DNA of 64,000 nucleotides from Bathynomus jamesi. Its lineage: Eukaryota; Arthropoda; Malacostraca; Isopoda; Cirolanidae. This document shows, one piece after another, positions 10,946 through 22,445 of this stretch (position 1 is its first letter; the number at the start of each line of letters is the position of its first letter). The notes under the pieces were generated by a model, which was given only the letters and a program-made list of their open reading frames with translations, was not told the origin of the DNA and ran no database searches. The stretch covers positions 62,001 to 126,000 of the forward strand of contig JAJOZX010007498.1 in NCBI GenBank assembly GCA_023014485.1. Direction: 5' to 3'. The translations under genes and the position numbers were made by a program.

Positions 10946-11579
10946 AGCTTATTACTACTACTGTTGTTTTTCGAATTATAGGTAGAATGAATATTATTCT
11001 TATAGAATATTTAAAATGCCTTCCTTGTCTTTCGAATTATAGGTAAAATGAATATTTAAAATGTTTATTGTCAAATTTAGTATACTGTAAAGAATAAATG
11101 AATATTAAGATGAACGAAAAAAAATGTACGAAATTGAGAAGACACATCTTGTATATATATATATAAGCGAATATGACCATAGGGAACTTTCGATTTTGTA
11201 CAAGTGAAGCTAAAGACACTCTTTCCTACTTTCTGCAGTAATATATACGGACAACAACTCTGGGTGTTCTGGCAGAACCCTAAATTTGCTGTACAACAGG
11301 TCTTTTAAAGTCTTACATAAATTACCCTCGAGATGCTCAGCTTCGCAAATGTTTGCTAGCCGCAATGTCCCGAGCTTCCCGGAGGTAACAAGACGTGCTC
11401 AATAGAGTCTAATGCAAAGAATTAAAAAATCGACCAACCCGATTATCTAAGCTATTCATGAGTCCTGCCATTTATCCTCTAAGCTATGGAATTCTTGGTA
11501 CGAAAACGTCTGTCTAGCTCCATTTAACTTCGACATTACAGTATTATTTCTAATCAGTTGTATATATTACTATCCTTAG
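10946..11579. other. AT-rich non-coding; short tandem duplication
   Basis: TTCGAATTATAGGTA followed by AATGAATAT occurs twice, near 10972 and 11032. A short (TA)n lies at 11152-11164. No gene is recognised in the remainder. Confidence 0.4.
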
Positions 11580-11633
11580 TACGGGGCTCCAAAAAACCTT
11601 AGCCCCCCCCGCCCATGGCCTAAACCATTAGAG

Positions 11634-11835
11634 CAGTGGTCGGCGAACAGGGGTAAATTACCCCAAATGGGGTACATTTAAAAATTTTGGGGGTAATACG
11701 TGCGGTATGAGAGACACCATATGCAACAATTTTAAGAGCAATTGGCTTGTTTTTGTTTACTTTGAAGTCTGTGGGTAATTTCATTTTACTCAAATAGATT
11801 TTTGGGTAATACCCAAAAAAGTTCCCCGACCCATG
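11634..11835. mobile_element. hAT MITE nested in the mariner
   Basis: Terminal repeats CAGTGGTCGGCGAAC (left) and GTTCCCCGACCCATG (right, inverted, imperfect) enclose 202 bp without coding capacity. An exact 8-bp target duplication, CATTAGAG, is at 11626-11633 and 11836-11843. Eight-bp duplications and CAGTGG ends are hAT features. Interior GGGTAATAC/GGGTAAATT blocks extend the inverted repeat. Confidence 0.85.
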
Positions 11836-11891
11836 CATTAGAGGTACAGTAAAACTAAACATACCTTACAAAAGAGAATTTAATCCTGCAT

Positions 11892-13022
11892 TTAATGAGA
11901 AACAATTAAAACTTGGTGTTCCCGCCATTGGCTTCCAAGACAGCCTGAATTCGCTTTGGGTGGGTAGCTTGCCAAAAGTGACGTGAATAGATCTTGATCG
12001 TTACGCAAATTTGCTAAAACAGTTTCAATGTGTTGCGTCATTGTATCCTTCGAAAATCGATTTGCTGCAGGTTCTTGAAACAAGAGACATTCAACCTCGT
12101 CCTTTATAACTGATCCAATGTGTTCACAGATGTTCAGGTCAGGAGAATTTCCTGGCCATTCTTCATTTCCAAAGAAATCGATCTCATGGTTCCGCAACAA
12201 CTGTTGAGTGGCTAATGCCTTAAAGCAGGGGGCCTTATCGTGCAGAAGTGTGACCTGATCGACATCCATAACATTGTTTGGGTTTCTTAGAAAAGGAATG
12301 ACATGCTGGGATAGAATAATATCACGAAAACACTGTCCATCCCAACTCTGACCATTTGGCTTCAGCACCCACATGAGCTTCTTTGCAGTGAACAAAACAA
12401 ACACACCAACACAGTCTGGACTTTTTAATAATTCGCGATAATGTTCATTGTCATCGATTTCATCTGGTGTTGTGGCCCACACTCGATCATTTTAGTAGTT
12501 AGGCCGACGTGTTACGTAAACAAAAAAATTCATCGGAGACAGCAAATGCATGAAATCATCCACATTCCAATCTTCAAGATAATGAGCAAACCACATTCTG
12601 TCATCGATGTTAAGTTGAGTTTTTCTTGGCTTTGGAAGTTCATGCCAAGGCTTTAAACCTTGCCTATGACGATACAGTCGAATGATCTCACCACTAACGA
12701 TCTTTCCTCTCAACACTTCGATCTCTCTAGAAAGTTTAGCACAGCTGTTTTTCCACTTACGCGTACCCCTTTCAATGATGTCCTTTGTTTCCTGAGAGAG
12801 TGGCAAATTTGGGCGCCTAGATTTGGTTGTATCCATTTCACATTCATCCAAAGTTTTATTCCAATTTCTTTTGACGAAGTCCTCACTTCTTCGCAACTTT
12901 TTGGCAACCCATGAACATGTTTTAAAGGTGGCTCCAGCCTCACGAGCTTCCCGAAATGTTATTGCTCGTATGCGACCTATCACACGTTGCCTCTCCGAAT
13001 CACCAATTAATTGAGAAGCCAT
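11892..13022 (-). pseudogene. Tc1/mariner transposase (DD37E type), inactive
   Basis: Cut-and-paste transposase. From ATG 13022, an N-terminal helix-turn-helix region (residues about 10-110) leads to the DDE domain. The first catalytic Asp should lie in a SDE-like motif, but the sequence reads LLSPMNFFVYVTRRPNY, so it is missing. A TAA at about 12493-12491 follows in place of a sense codon, and the frame then resumes with NDRVWATTPDE. The second Asp is in LLHDKAPC and the Glu in SPDLNICEHIG. Between them I count 37 residues, the spacing of the ITmD37E group. A frameshift near 11980 moves the end out of frame; the proper C-terminus GGNTKF with TAA is readable near 11907. Confidence 0.85.
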
Positions 13023-13235
13023 TATATTATCACTTTATCAGCTAAAGTAATTTTAATACCTGCAATAAATAAAAATTTTTATATTTTTATAATCACTAAA
13101 AACTATTTCGATATAAGTAAACATGTAAGCTGCAAATGGTGGGGGCTAAGGTTTTTTGGAACCCCTTATTTGAACTGTCATTGTATTAATAATATTTGTC
13201 ATATGGACTATAGCGTCTGCCAATAAACCTTTCCA

Positions 13236-13237
13236 TT

Positions 13238-13275
<38 letters not shown>

Positions 13276-13293
13276 GGAATGACAAAAGTAAAT

Positions 13294-13342
<49 letters not shown>
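13236..13342. repeat. (TA)n and (CT)n microsatellites
   Basis: A (TA)n run at about 13240-13271 is followed, after 26 bases, by a (CT)n run at about 13296-13340. A second (TA)n is at about 13611-13642, at the left border of the Penelope-like palindrome. Open frames crossing these are artefacts. Confidence 0.95.
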
Positions 13343-13344
<2 letters not shown>

Positions 13345-13607
13345 AAATAGATTTTAAATTCAATTTGTAACTTCATTATAATAATAATAATATATAGTGT
13401 GAAGGAAGACGGAGACCGGTTTTTAAACGAGATGTGGTTTGACCCACATTCCAATGTGGCCATTTTGCGGTTTTAAAATAGCCTCGGGCAAGTCAGGTGT
13501 GAGTTTTTATGCGTATCGACTTTACCTCGTTATACATTTTTTTCCAGAGATGCTTTCAAAGAAACGAATGGTAAAAGTAAATAGACATTTAAAATTTTAT
13601 TCTATGA

Positions 13608-13647
<40 letters not shown>

Positions 13648-13950
13648 ATTATTTCACGAAAGTAACACATGAAAAATATTTATGATGAATAAAACCACGA
13701 AGGAAAGGAAACAGAATGGTGCTCAAGCGCTTTCGTCTAATGACATCCTCAGGAACACTGAAGTACATAAAGAGTTACAGCCTATATATAGGTTACAGAA
13801 AAAAAAAAATATATATATATACAATAAACGGAGAAATAAAAATTAAAATTAAACATTAAAGGATTGTGGGAGGAGCATACAAATTTGTAAGGAAAACCTA
13901 CCGATTTTTAGCACAAGATCAAATGAATTGTTTCCAACCAATGTTATAGA

Positions 13951-14482
13951 TGTCGTGAATACGTTTTATTATTTATTCTCTTCATTATTTACTCTACTTT
14001 CTGCTCTCTATTGCATTTATCTTTACTCTCTTTACTCATTTCCACAATACTTTATAAATCCATGGTAGCCACGCCAAGACTATGAAAGCCGTTACAACAC
14101 AAAGGGGGGGGGGTCATTAACACTCTTTTTAAACGCTTGTTAACACTTTATTTAATTCCGAAAATGCTTTAAGTAATTTGAGGGGATGCGAGTAGGAAAT
14201 TTTACTATAATATTTTACGTCGGAGAAGGGCACAAAACAATTAATTTAATTTTAAGGTTACATGGCCCCAATTTTACGCTTATCGCGCTGCCGAATGACT
14301 GACTCTTTTTGGGGGTAGTCCGCTCTGTGGGCCTCTGTTCAGGATTGCCAACTCTTCCAATTTTAAACATTTACAATCTAACAAACATACTTTATCATAA
14401 TTTCACAATTATTAGTAAATAATTTATATTAAACCTTATAATCTTAAGCAAAAATTAATATTCTTAACTAGGCATTACTACA
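13951..14482 (-). repeat. LTR (3' LTR in element orientation)
   Basis: A near-identical partner lies at 18627-19164. Shared blocks include TTATTATTTATTCTCTTC, the G-run after ACACAAAG, and TTAACTAGGCATTACTACA. The main difference is the length and composition of the G-run (near 14104 versus 18780). Confidence 0.9.
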
Positions 14483-14498
14483 CTCGCATCACCCCCTT
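14483..14498 (-). promoter_or_regulatory. polypurine tract of the LTR element
   Basis: The minus strand reads AAGGGGGTGATGCGAG directly before the LTR start TGTAGTAATG. The position and purine content fit the plus-strand priming tract. Confidence 0.6.
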
Positions 14499-17400
14499 GA
14501 AAATAAGTTTTTCACTCGGAAAACTTATTAATATCGTTTAACAAATTTAATAATTTATTCAACAAAGTTATATACTTTGCAATTTTCTTTTTTTCTTTAA
14601 CAAATTCAAAGTTCAGATAGACAAGAAATAATTAGAATGACAAATTCCACACACATATTTTTTATCATTATAAAAATCGAAAACTTTATAATTTTCACAT
14701 TTGCATAAAATACCATTTCACACTAATAATTAAATTACCTGTAACTAATCTATACATGCCAAAAAAAATAACGGAAAATTTTCTTACAGTGGCTGCACAA
14801 ATCTCAAGTTCACAATCTATTCCAGCGATTCCCCATCAAAGATCGCTTTACATTCGAAACAATTATTTGTATAGTTATACAGTTACTATCAGGGCAACAT
14901 AGAAAAAAAATAAGAAAAAGTTTACATAAAATACTGACCAAGAGCGCACATACTATTTCACGAAAAACGCAACAAATATGGGCAATAATCGCACTCTTTC
15001 ACTTATAATTTCATTACATAATAATCAGTACATTAATTTGCTGGACGTTGTTTAGATCACAATCCGCACGCTGACAACGGACTTCAATTTTCAATCGCAG
15101 CTCTCCTGCTCACTTCGCTAGAATGCAAGGGATTGCATCAATGAACATGCAACAGGGCAGCACGCTATAATGGTTCCGCTCTCTCTCCAAATGGCGAGAA
15201 AAAAAACGAGACGTCCAATTCTAAAAGGATCAGGGGGGGGGGAGATATACTGAAAGCGGGACCACGCGAATTTGACGGAATTTGCAATTCTAGAAGTCGA
15301 TGAAGAAACTCGCCTTGTCTCATCTCCACTTTTGTCGGTGAACGCTGCTCTTCCTACGTCCAGCTGAAAGACTCTTCCACTGGCAACAATCAAACGATCA
15401 CTTCGCCGTAGGCCGTTTCCCAACGAACCTACTCTATGTCTGTATGGACAGTACAGTCTTAGACACCCGTTCAAGCTCTCGTGGCTTGCCTACCGCGTGC
15501 TAAAACACATATTTAGCGAAGCATTCGAGCAGCGTGACCAGCTACTGCCCGAAAAATACCAGTAGACCATCTTCGATCGAAACTTTAATGTGCCAAAACC
15601 CTGCACACGAAGTTTCTCTTCTCTTCCGAAACTGTCCTGCGCCAAGTCCATGCGCATTCGGTTTCTCTCTTCTGTCTCTTCTCTTCCTAAACCATCCTGC
15701 GCCAAGTCCCTGCGCCATTTGGTTTCTCTTCTTTCTCTCTCATCATTGGTGATCGATCACCTATCCGGTCGACTAAACTCAATGGATGGAACTCGGATTC
15801 AACTTGGTTGCCTCCAAACCGAGCCTTTCGAAATTTTGAAAAACAGTTATTCGAAACGATTTATACTGCTACTGATGATCGTTGCATATTTAATTTACCA
15901 AATTTTCTTGACATTTCACTTCGAAACAATAACTACACATTTGCTCTGGCCAAATTCACGGAAAAAAAAAAATTACACATCTCAAAATTTCGCGAAAATT
16001 TAATCACATCTAGCTACCAATAAGGTCACTTATGGCAGTTACAGCGGAGAAGATAAAAAAGGTCATAAAACGCACGAAACAAAATTGTACAGTATAAATA
16101 TAAAAGCGCCCATACATAGTAACTGTTAGTATAATTTAAGAAATATTATTGTTCAAACTACCGTCAGAAATCACATCGATACTTTTAAATACAAAAGACA
16201 AAAATGAACCCAGAAACTTCATGTCATCACTTCTCTGACAATCATGAACCCTCTTGCCCTTTGAGGGGGAGCACACTAAGACGCCACAAAAACGTTACTG
16301 GCTATCTAGAAGGCTCCATTTCCGAGGGAACACTCGAGCCAATGTTTTAAATGCATTAGTGGTATTAGTTTAAACAATAACAATTTTCCAAAACAGTTAT
16401 TAAAAAGTAAAAAAATATAAATACTACCAAAAATTTTTTTAATACAGTAATTCGAACTTGAAACTCTACATTTCATAGGAATCCAACTCGCAATTCACAA
16501 ATTACATCTGAGAGACAACTCTCTCCTTCAACGGAAAACCCAGAATGGTTTGCAAATTACACAAATCCTACAATTTATCGTTTCCAATTGAAACTACAAA
16601 TTTACATCGTTATACTAAATAAGCACAAATATGAACTAAAAAATTCACGCAACCTGCTATGTAAACAAAACTTTTAAAACAATCACTGCATAAGGGAGAG
16701 TGTTCGCTTGTGTTTGGAAGCGAGCCTCTATAAAAATATTCCTAACCGAATGAAATTGCATATCGCGACATAATTTTGTAATCTTTTCTATGCAAACGCT
16801 CGAACTAAAAAAAAAAGGACATTTTTCATTTCTAATACCCAAATTAAAATATCAAATCAAAACATCCTTTTTGCAATGCAATCTAAATTCCAAATAAAAA
16901 TTTAACCATTTTCATTGAACTGGAAAAAAGAAATAAAAAATCGGCCTACCTATAAAAATAAAATTGAATGAATTTATAAAACAAAAACAATGAAAAGAAT
17001 TTTCTACACAAATTTCTGTAATTCAAAAAAATTATAATATCCAGATTTCGTAAAATAAGTGTAACGTAACTCACATAGGCCCCCAAAATAAAAATAAAAT
17101 TTACTGCCGCACTTTTAGACCTATAATTAATAAATTCAATGTTACGCGTGGAAAGAACAATTTAGAATTTAATGCATAACATTTGTGCTTATTAAAGAAA
17201 AATCCTATGATTATTTATGTTAAACAAATTAAAATTGTTAAATTAAGAATTTACTACTCAATAGACATATTTAACGATAGGCCTACAAGAAATCCTTCTT
17301 TAGTACAATACAATAGCCATTTTACAAAATATCAGTCGGAATTGTCGTGAAAATGAACGAAAGGAACGGAAAAAAAATAGATAAATCAGCCTACCTACCA

Positions 17401-18604
17401 AATTTTATGAGTATATAAATATATATAATTATATATATAACTAATATATACGTATAAGTTAATGTGTAAGTATATATTTAATGAATATATAAAAAAAATC
17501 CAAAAAAGAAACAAATGAATTTACAGAAAATTTCACGACACAATTTCTCTATTTCAATTAAACCAATTTAGCTTATTTTGAAGTCTAACACAATCCTATA
17601 CGGCCAGCCTATAATCTGACAAATTATTATGTTCAAGATTATTTTTCGACTGTCCCTTAAAATGTAACGTAATCCTATTTTAGCGCGAAGCAAAGCGAAG
17701 CAAAAAGCCCGTAAACCCACATAAACAATAAAATAAGCCTATCATTATATACAACCAATCGAAATATAATCAAAAATCTACTAATGAATCCCAGAAAATT
17801 TTACATGTTCATGAAATGTCTTACAATGCTATACATATGTATATATACCTAGAAATGCGGTACAAATTTTCGCTCAAACATTTTTAAAGGACCCTATAAA
17901 ATGTGTATCACACTATTTAAACTAAAATAATTCACTTACGTACAAATTCAGTAAAATTTATTTATTAATCGTTATTCTTATTATTATGATTATCACAATT
18001 ATTACTAATTCCAAAAGTTTAAACACAAAAAAGACAAACGTACGTAGGTTTGAGGACAGGAGAAAAAGTGAACGAAATAAAGTGAAAAGAATGAGTCATC
18101 GGCAGCAACGAACAATTTGAAATATCTCTCCGACGGGCTGAACGAAAGCTAACGAATTTGGAAACAAACGACTCTGAAATTTAATGTTAGACTCAAATGT
18201 TTTGACTCCAACGGGAAACCGACTCCGCAACGACTAAAAGAAGTTTTGAGTCTCTAGACTGCGAAAAGTAACGGAACCGTACGATGAAAAATGGAACAAA
18301 CGAACATTTCAGAATCAACGAACTCCCACGAAGAGAAACAAAAAAAATTAAATTTTTAGGCGGGAAGTTTGTAAGGGACGCTATAAGGATGTCGAAGGCG
18401 ATGCGCCATTTTGAAATTACATTCACCATGAAATTTTAAGGAATGGAAATCGAAATTTGCCTGCAAACGGGGTAAACTTTGCATTTATATATTTTAATAA
18501 TCGAAATAAAATATTCATTAACGCTATTAGCTATTATACCGGGCCGGAAGAATTTTAATCGAAATAATAGGCACGTGGGTAAGCCTCATACAAAATATGA
18601 TGTA
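14499..18604 (-). other. interior of the LTR element, no recognised coding sequence
   Basis: About 4.1 kb, strongly A-rich on the plus strand in the middle (16300-18000), with tatata runs near 17410-17490. The GC-richer part, 15050-15800, holds an imperfect duplication at 15600-15725 (TTCCTAAACCATCCTGCGCC-like against TTCCGAAACTGTCCTGCGCC). No gag zinc knuckle, protease DTG or RT motif was seen on either strand. Confidence 0.7.
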
Positions 18605-18622
18605 ATCCCACCGCTGCCACCA
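18605..18622 (-). promoter_or_regulatory. primer-binding site of the LTR element
   Basis: A few bases inside the LTR, the minus strand reads TGGTGGCAGCGGTGGGAT. It begins TGG, as expected for a complement of a tRNA 3' CCA end. The tRNA was not identified. Confidence 0.6.
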
Positions 18623-18626
18623 AAAA

Positions 18627-19164
18627 TGTCGTGAATACGTTTTATTATTTATTCTCTTCATTATTTACTCTACTTTCTGCTCTCTATTGCATTTATCTTT
18701 ACTCTCTTTACTCATTTCCACAATACTTTATAAATTCATGGTAGCCACGCCGAGACTATGAAAGCCGTTACAACACAAAGGGGGAGGGGGGGGAGTCATT
18801 AACACTCTTTTTAAACGCTTGTTAACACTTTATTTAATTCCGAAAATGCTTTAAGTAATTTGAGGGGATGCGAGTAGGAAATTTTACTATAATATTTTAC
18901 GTCGGAGAAGGGCACAAAACAATTAATTTAATTTTAAGGTTACATGGCCCCAACTTTACGCTTATCGCGCTGCCGAATTACTGACTCTTTTTGGGGGTAG
19001 TCCGCTCTGTGGGCCTCTGTTCAGGATTGCCAACTCTTCCAATTTTAAACATTTACAATCTAACAAACATACTTTATCATAATTTCACAATTATTAGTAA
19101 ATAATTTATATTAAACCTTATAATCTTAAACAAAAATTAATATTCTTAACTAGGCATTACTACA
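18627..19164 (-). repeat. LTR (5' LTR in element orientation)
   Basis: Partner of 13951-14482. It is about 6 bp longer, mostly through the purine/G-run at 18779-18795 (GGGGGAGGGGGGGAG). Both LTRs have TG...CA ends. Confidence 0.9.
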
Positions 19165-19297
19165 TAGATAATTAAAAAAAAAAATACAAATTTATACTGG
19201 AAATCTGCCCGGGTTTTAGCACTCTCCCCTTCTTGTTTAAGTTCGATGTATATAAAAATAAATTGAAAAATAAAAGTTATTAGAGTAGCATACAAGT

Positions 19298-19582
19298 TTA
19301 CCAAAGATTTAGCGTTCTACCCTTCTTATCTAAATCTGTTCTGAAGGAATTCAAAACAACAGGATCGAGTTGAAAAAGACCTTTGCTTATGTTGAAGTTA
19401 TTTGTAAGTTGGATAATGGCAGACTCAAGAATATTTCTATTAACAATGTTGCTAGAGTGAAATAAAACAGAAGCATTATTCCAATCAATACAGTGGGATA
19501 ACTCTGACAAATGGACAAAAATGGCACTGGACGACTGTCCTGTTCTAACGGAATATTGATGCTGTTTTATACGTGTGTGCAA
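19298..19582 (-). pseudogene. Penelope-like GIY-YIG endonuclease, left-arm copy
   Basis: Inverted counterpart of the right-arm gene. It reads from LHTRIKQHQYSVRTGQSS to the same C-terminus, GRTLNLW, on the minus strand. The upstream part, with the GIY-YIG signature, lies at about 19583-19680 but is interrupted by small differences, including a changed phase near 19665-19680. The enzyme would nick the target for reverse transcription in an intact element. Confidence 0.75.
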
Positions 19583-20587
19583 ATCCTTTCCCGTCTGACC
19601 TATGTAAAAGGAATCACATTGTTTACAACGATTTTTATAGATATGCCTGAATTATTGGTAGGGCTATTTTTTACTGATATTTTTCACAATATTGTTATAT
19701 GAAAATACTACATTAATATCCAAAAGTTTAAGTACATTAGCAATACCTAAAAAGCCCGGGAAAAATGGAAGTACTAAAATAAATGCAAAAAACATCACTT
19801 TTTCTACGTGAAGGTCAAAATATGAAAATAAAAACCCACTCTAATAGACAGAGTTTATTTCCACGACAGTTTCGACGCCCACTGGCATCCTCCTCGGGTG
19901 GATACAGAAACACGAATGAACCAAAACAAGAGGGAAAAACAGTCAGGGGACCGGCCGTTAAGAAATTCGCACCTAGGTTAGATCCCATTCTCCCGACACC
20001 GGAAGGGCATTTTCATTAAGTACATTCGCGCAAATTTAAAACTATCTTCCTGTTCTAAACATACAGATTCTATTATATTTTTTTACATAATTATTACATT
20101 TATTATTAAATTTATTACATTTAATTTCTCAATGGTCTCTGGATTGTTTCCTAATCGGCTTTTTTCATTTTTCGGTTTATAAGTTATGTATAATAAACAA
20201 TAATGTAATAACCAATGTAATAATAAATTTATAATTTCTGTAATAAATAATTATGCAATATTAAATGTAATAAATTTAATAATAAATGTAATAATTACGT
20301 AAAAAAATATAATAGAATCTGTATGTTTAGAACAGGAAGATAGTTTTAAATTTGCGCGAATGTACTTAATGAAAATGCCCTTCCGGTGTCGGGAGAATGG
20401 GATCTAACCTAGGTGCGAATTTCTTAACGGTCGGTCCCTGGACTGTTTTTCCCTCTTGTTTTGGTTCATTCGTGTTTCTGTATCCACCCGAGGAGGATGC
20501 CAGTGGGCGTCGAAACTGTCGTGGAAATAAACTCTGTCTATTAGAGTGGGTTTTTATTTTCATATTTTGACCTTCACGTAGAAAAAA

Positions 20588-21091
20588 GTGAAGTTTTTTG
20601 CATTTATTTTAGTACTTCCATTTTTCCCGGGCTTTTTAGGCATTGCTAATGTAGTTAAACTTTTGGATATTAATGTAGTATTTTCATATAACAATATTGT
20701 GAAAAATATCATAGTAAAAAATAGCCCTACCAATAATTCAGGCATTATCTATAAAATTGGTTGTAAACAATGTGATTCCTTTTACATAGGTCAGACGGGA
20801 AAGGATTTGCACACACGTATAAAACAGCATCAATATTCCGTTAGAACAGGACAGTCGTCCAGTGCCCTTTTTGTCCATTTGTCAGAGTTATCCCACTGTA
20901 TTGATTGGAATAATGCTTCCGTTTTATTTCACTCTAGCAACATTGTTAATAGAAATATTCTTGAGTCTGCCATTATCCAACTTACAAATAACTTCAACAT
21001 AAGCAAAGGTCTTTTTCAACTCAATCCTGTTGTTTTGAATTCCTTCAGAACAGATTTAGATAAGAAGGGTAGAACGCTAAATCTTTGGTAA
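20588..21091 (+). CDS. Penelope-like GIY-YIG endonuclease domain, right arm
   Basis: An open frame of 167 residues. A linker (FFPGFLGIANVVKLL, about residues 12-26) precedes the GIY-YIG nuclease: GIIYKIGCKQC (about residues 54-64), FYIGQTGKDL and the Arg of HTRIKQHQ. A C-terminal HLSELSHCIDWNNASVL segment and FNISKGLFQLNP follow. Cys pairs in the KIGCKQC region are typical of Penelope-type GIY-YIG domains. The reverse transcriptase that normally precedes it is missing because the arm starts just upstream, at the palindrome centre. It is probably unexpressed, a 3' remnant. Confidence 0.8.
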   Translation: MKFFAFILVLPFFPGFLGIANVVKLLDINVVFSYNNIVKNIIVKNSPTNNSGIIYKIGCKQCDSFYIGQTGKDLHTRIKQHQYSVRTGQSSSALFVHLSELSHCIDWNNASVLFHSSNIVNRNILESAIIQLTNNFNISKGLFQLNPVVLNSFRTDLDKKGRTLNLW

Positions 21092-21421
21092 ACTTGTATG
21101 CTACTCTAATAACTTTTATTTTTCAATTTATTTTTATATACATCGAACTTAAACAAGAAGGGGAGAGTGCTAAAACCCGGGCAGATTTCCAGTATAAATG
21201 TTTTTGTTTTTTTAATTATCTATAACATTGGTTGGAAACAATTCATTTGATCTTGTGCTAAAAATCGGTAGGTTTTCCTTACAAATTTGTATGCTCCTCC
21301 CACAATCCTTTAATGTTTAATTTTAATTTTTATTTTTATTTCTCCGTTTATTGTATATATATATATATTTTTTTTCTGTAACCTATATATAGGCTGTAAC
21401 TCTTTATGTACTTCAGTGTTC

Positions 21422-21443
21422 CTGAGGATGTCATTAGACGAAA
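21422..21443 (+). ncRNA. hammerhead-like ribozyme core in the Penelope tail
   Basis: CTGAGGA (21422-21428) is followed by a small GTC/GAC stem and GAAA (21440-21443), the CUGANGA...GAAA core of hammerhead ribozymes. It is repeated on the minus strand of the left arm, at about 13729-13750. Penelope-like elements are reported to carry hammerhead motifs. I could not fold a convincing helix III or cleavage site, so activity is uncertain. Confidence 0.35.
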
Positions 21444-21481
21444 GCGCTTGAGCACCATTCTGTTTCCTTCGTTGTTTTATT

Positions 21482-21485
<4 letters not shown>

Positions 21486-21527
<42 letters not shown>

Positions 21528-21840
21528 TGTAATTATTATATTGCATGCATTTTTCTTTTATTGTTAATTAAATATACTAGCGTGAAAGTGCGAAATTAAT
21601 TTTAATTGAAAATAAATGAATAAAGGAATCCTCTTCTTGATTTCGTGTAAATTTCTTTATAAAAATAATAGACTTCTCAGTAGACGTGTATATATTAGGC
21701 ATTTAGGTCACACATACCCACCACAAACATCCCCATATTCTTCGTTCAAGTTGTGCATAGAATTAACTATTTTGATTGTATATTTATTTTCTATATATTT
21801 CATGAAATTTTATATATATATATATATATTATATATATAT

Positions 21841-21888
<48 letters not shown>

Positions 21889-21890
21889 AC
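21486..21890. repeat. (TA)n microsatellites with AT-rich spacer
   Basis: (TA)n at about 21486-21526 closes the Penelope palindrome. A second, interrupted (TA)n runs 21812-21887. The spacer has no recognised gene. Confidence 0.9.
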
Positions 21891-22445
21891 TGTGTGATGT
21901 TAATTAAATCGTAGGGCTAATACAATAGTCTTATATAAAAATAATACCAAGCATCCAGGATCAGCAAGTAGAATAAGGTGTGTGTGTGTGTGTTTAGCCA
22001 TGTACATAGTCTCTGGAAACTCATCTATAAATAAATAATTAAAATGGTCTGATCTGGTAACTCTTCTTATATAATTAAATAAATAAGTGGTAACTGGTAA
22101 CTTCAGACCCTCTATATAACGGCTGCTTGGCCCCTGGACGCTCATTATGCGACGGACTCCGGTGGAATAAAGAACTCTCTCTCCTCTCCTTAGGTTAAGT
22201 TTCCCTTTGGGGGGTGAGGACATCCCAACTTCTCCCCCAAAGACCTTCCTCCTTCTCTTTTCTCTCCCTCTCTTAGGTTAAGGTTACCCCTTTGGAGGGA
22301 GGTCATCCTCCCTTCTCCCCCCAAAGTTCCCTCCCCTCCCACCTTTGCAGCATTGATTTGTTGCATAACCCCCTCCCCCTTTGTTGAATAACTTCTTGCA
22401 CCACCCCTCTGCAACATTCTTGCCCTCTCCCATTTTGCGGTCATA
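21891..22445. other. non-coding; imperfect tandem duplication of a pyrimidine-rich unit
   Basis: Two related units, at about 22185-22270 and 22271-22350, each contain CTTAGGTTAAG, a CCCTTTGG block, a CATCC block and a CTTCTCCCCCCAAAG-like end. A (GT)n run is near 21977-21992. The minus-strand frames here follow the G-rich repeat and show no protein motif. Confidence 0.5.

Larger units (their letters stand above)
11582..13166 (-). mobile_element. Tc1/mariner-superfamily transposon (DD37E type) with nested hAT MITE
   Basis: Flanked by TA (11580-11581 and 13167-13168). Terminal inverted repeats pair GGGGCTCCAAAAAACCTTAG on the left with CTAAGGTTTTTTGGAACCCC on the right, apart from one substitution. 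Between them is one transposase gene on the minus strand. A 202-bp hAT MITE sits in the 3' flank of that gene. Confidence 0.9.
13951..19164 (-). mobile_element. non-coding LTR retrotransposon (LARD-like)
   Basis: Two direct repeats of about 535 bp (13951-14482 and 18627-19164) begin TGTCGTG and end TACTACA on the plus strand. The 4-bp duplication TAGA flanks the pair (13947-13950, 19165-19168). The inverted Penelope arm at about 21218-21228 preserves the uninterrupted target, which confirms the insertion. Read on the minus strand there is a primer-binding-site-like stretch after one LTR and a purine tract before the other, so the element points left. Its 4.1-kb interior is AT-rich with no gag, protease or reverse transcriptase. 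The longest frame (15474-15118 minus, 118 residues) has no recognised motif. It is a large retrotransposon derivative needing a helper. Confidence 0.85.
13643..21485. mobile_element. palindromic Penelope-like element (two inverted arms), left arm split by an LTR element
   Basis: Sequence from about 13660-13950 plus 19169-20130 reappears inverted at about 20255-21485, with a unique centre of roughly 125 bp (about 20131-20255). Each arm is about 1.25 kb, carries a GIY-YIG endonuclease reading outwards, and ends in the same tail followed by (TA)n. GIY-YIG plus this tail identifies a Penelope-like retroelement whose reverse transcriptase part is absent. The arms differ at few positions, for instance in the GIY-YIG region and the hexamer near 19950. 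The pattern looks like a head-to-head dimer of 5'-truncated copies. Confidence 0.8.

Noticed and set aside
13146..13463. Minus-strand frame with RERERERE and IYIYIY runs
   Set aside because: Translation of (CT)n and (TA)n microsatellites; the same applies to frames at 39496, 40105, 48398, 51772-52301, 53179 and 55306.
15118..15474. 118-residue frame as gag of the LTR element
   Set aside because: No zinc knuckle or capsid homology seen, and no protease or polymerase follows.
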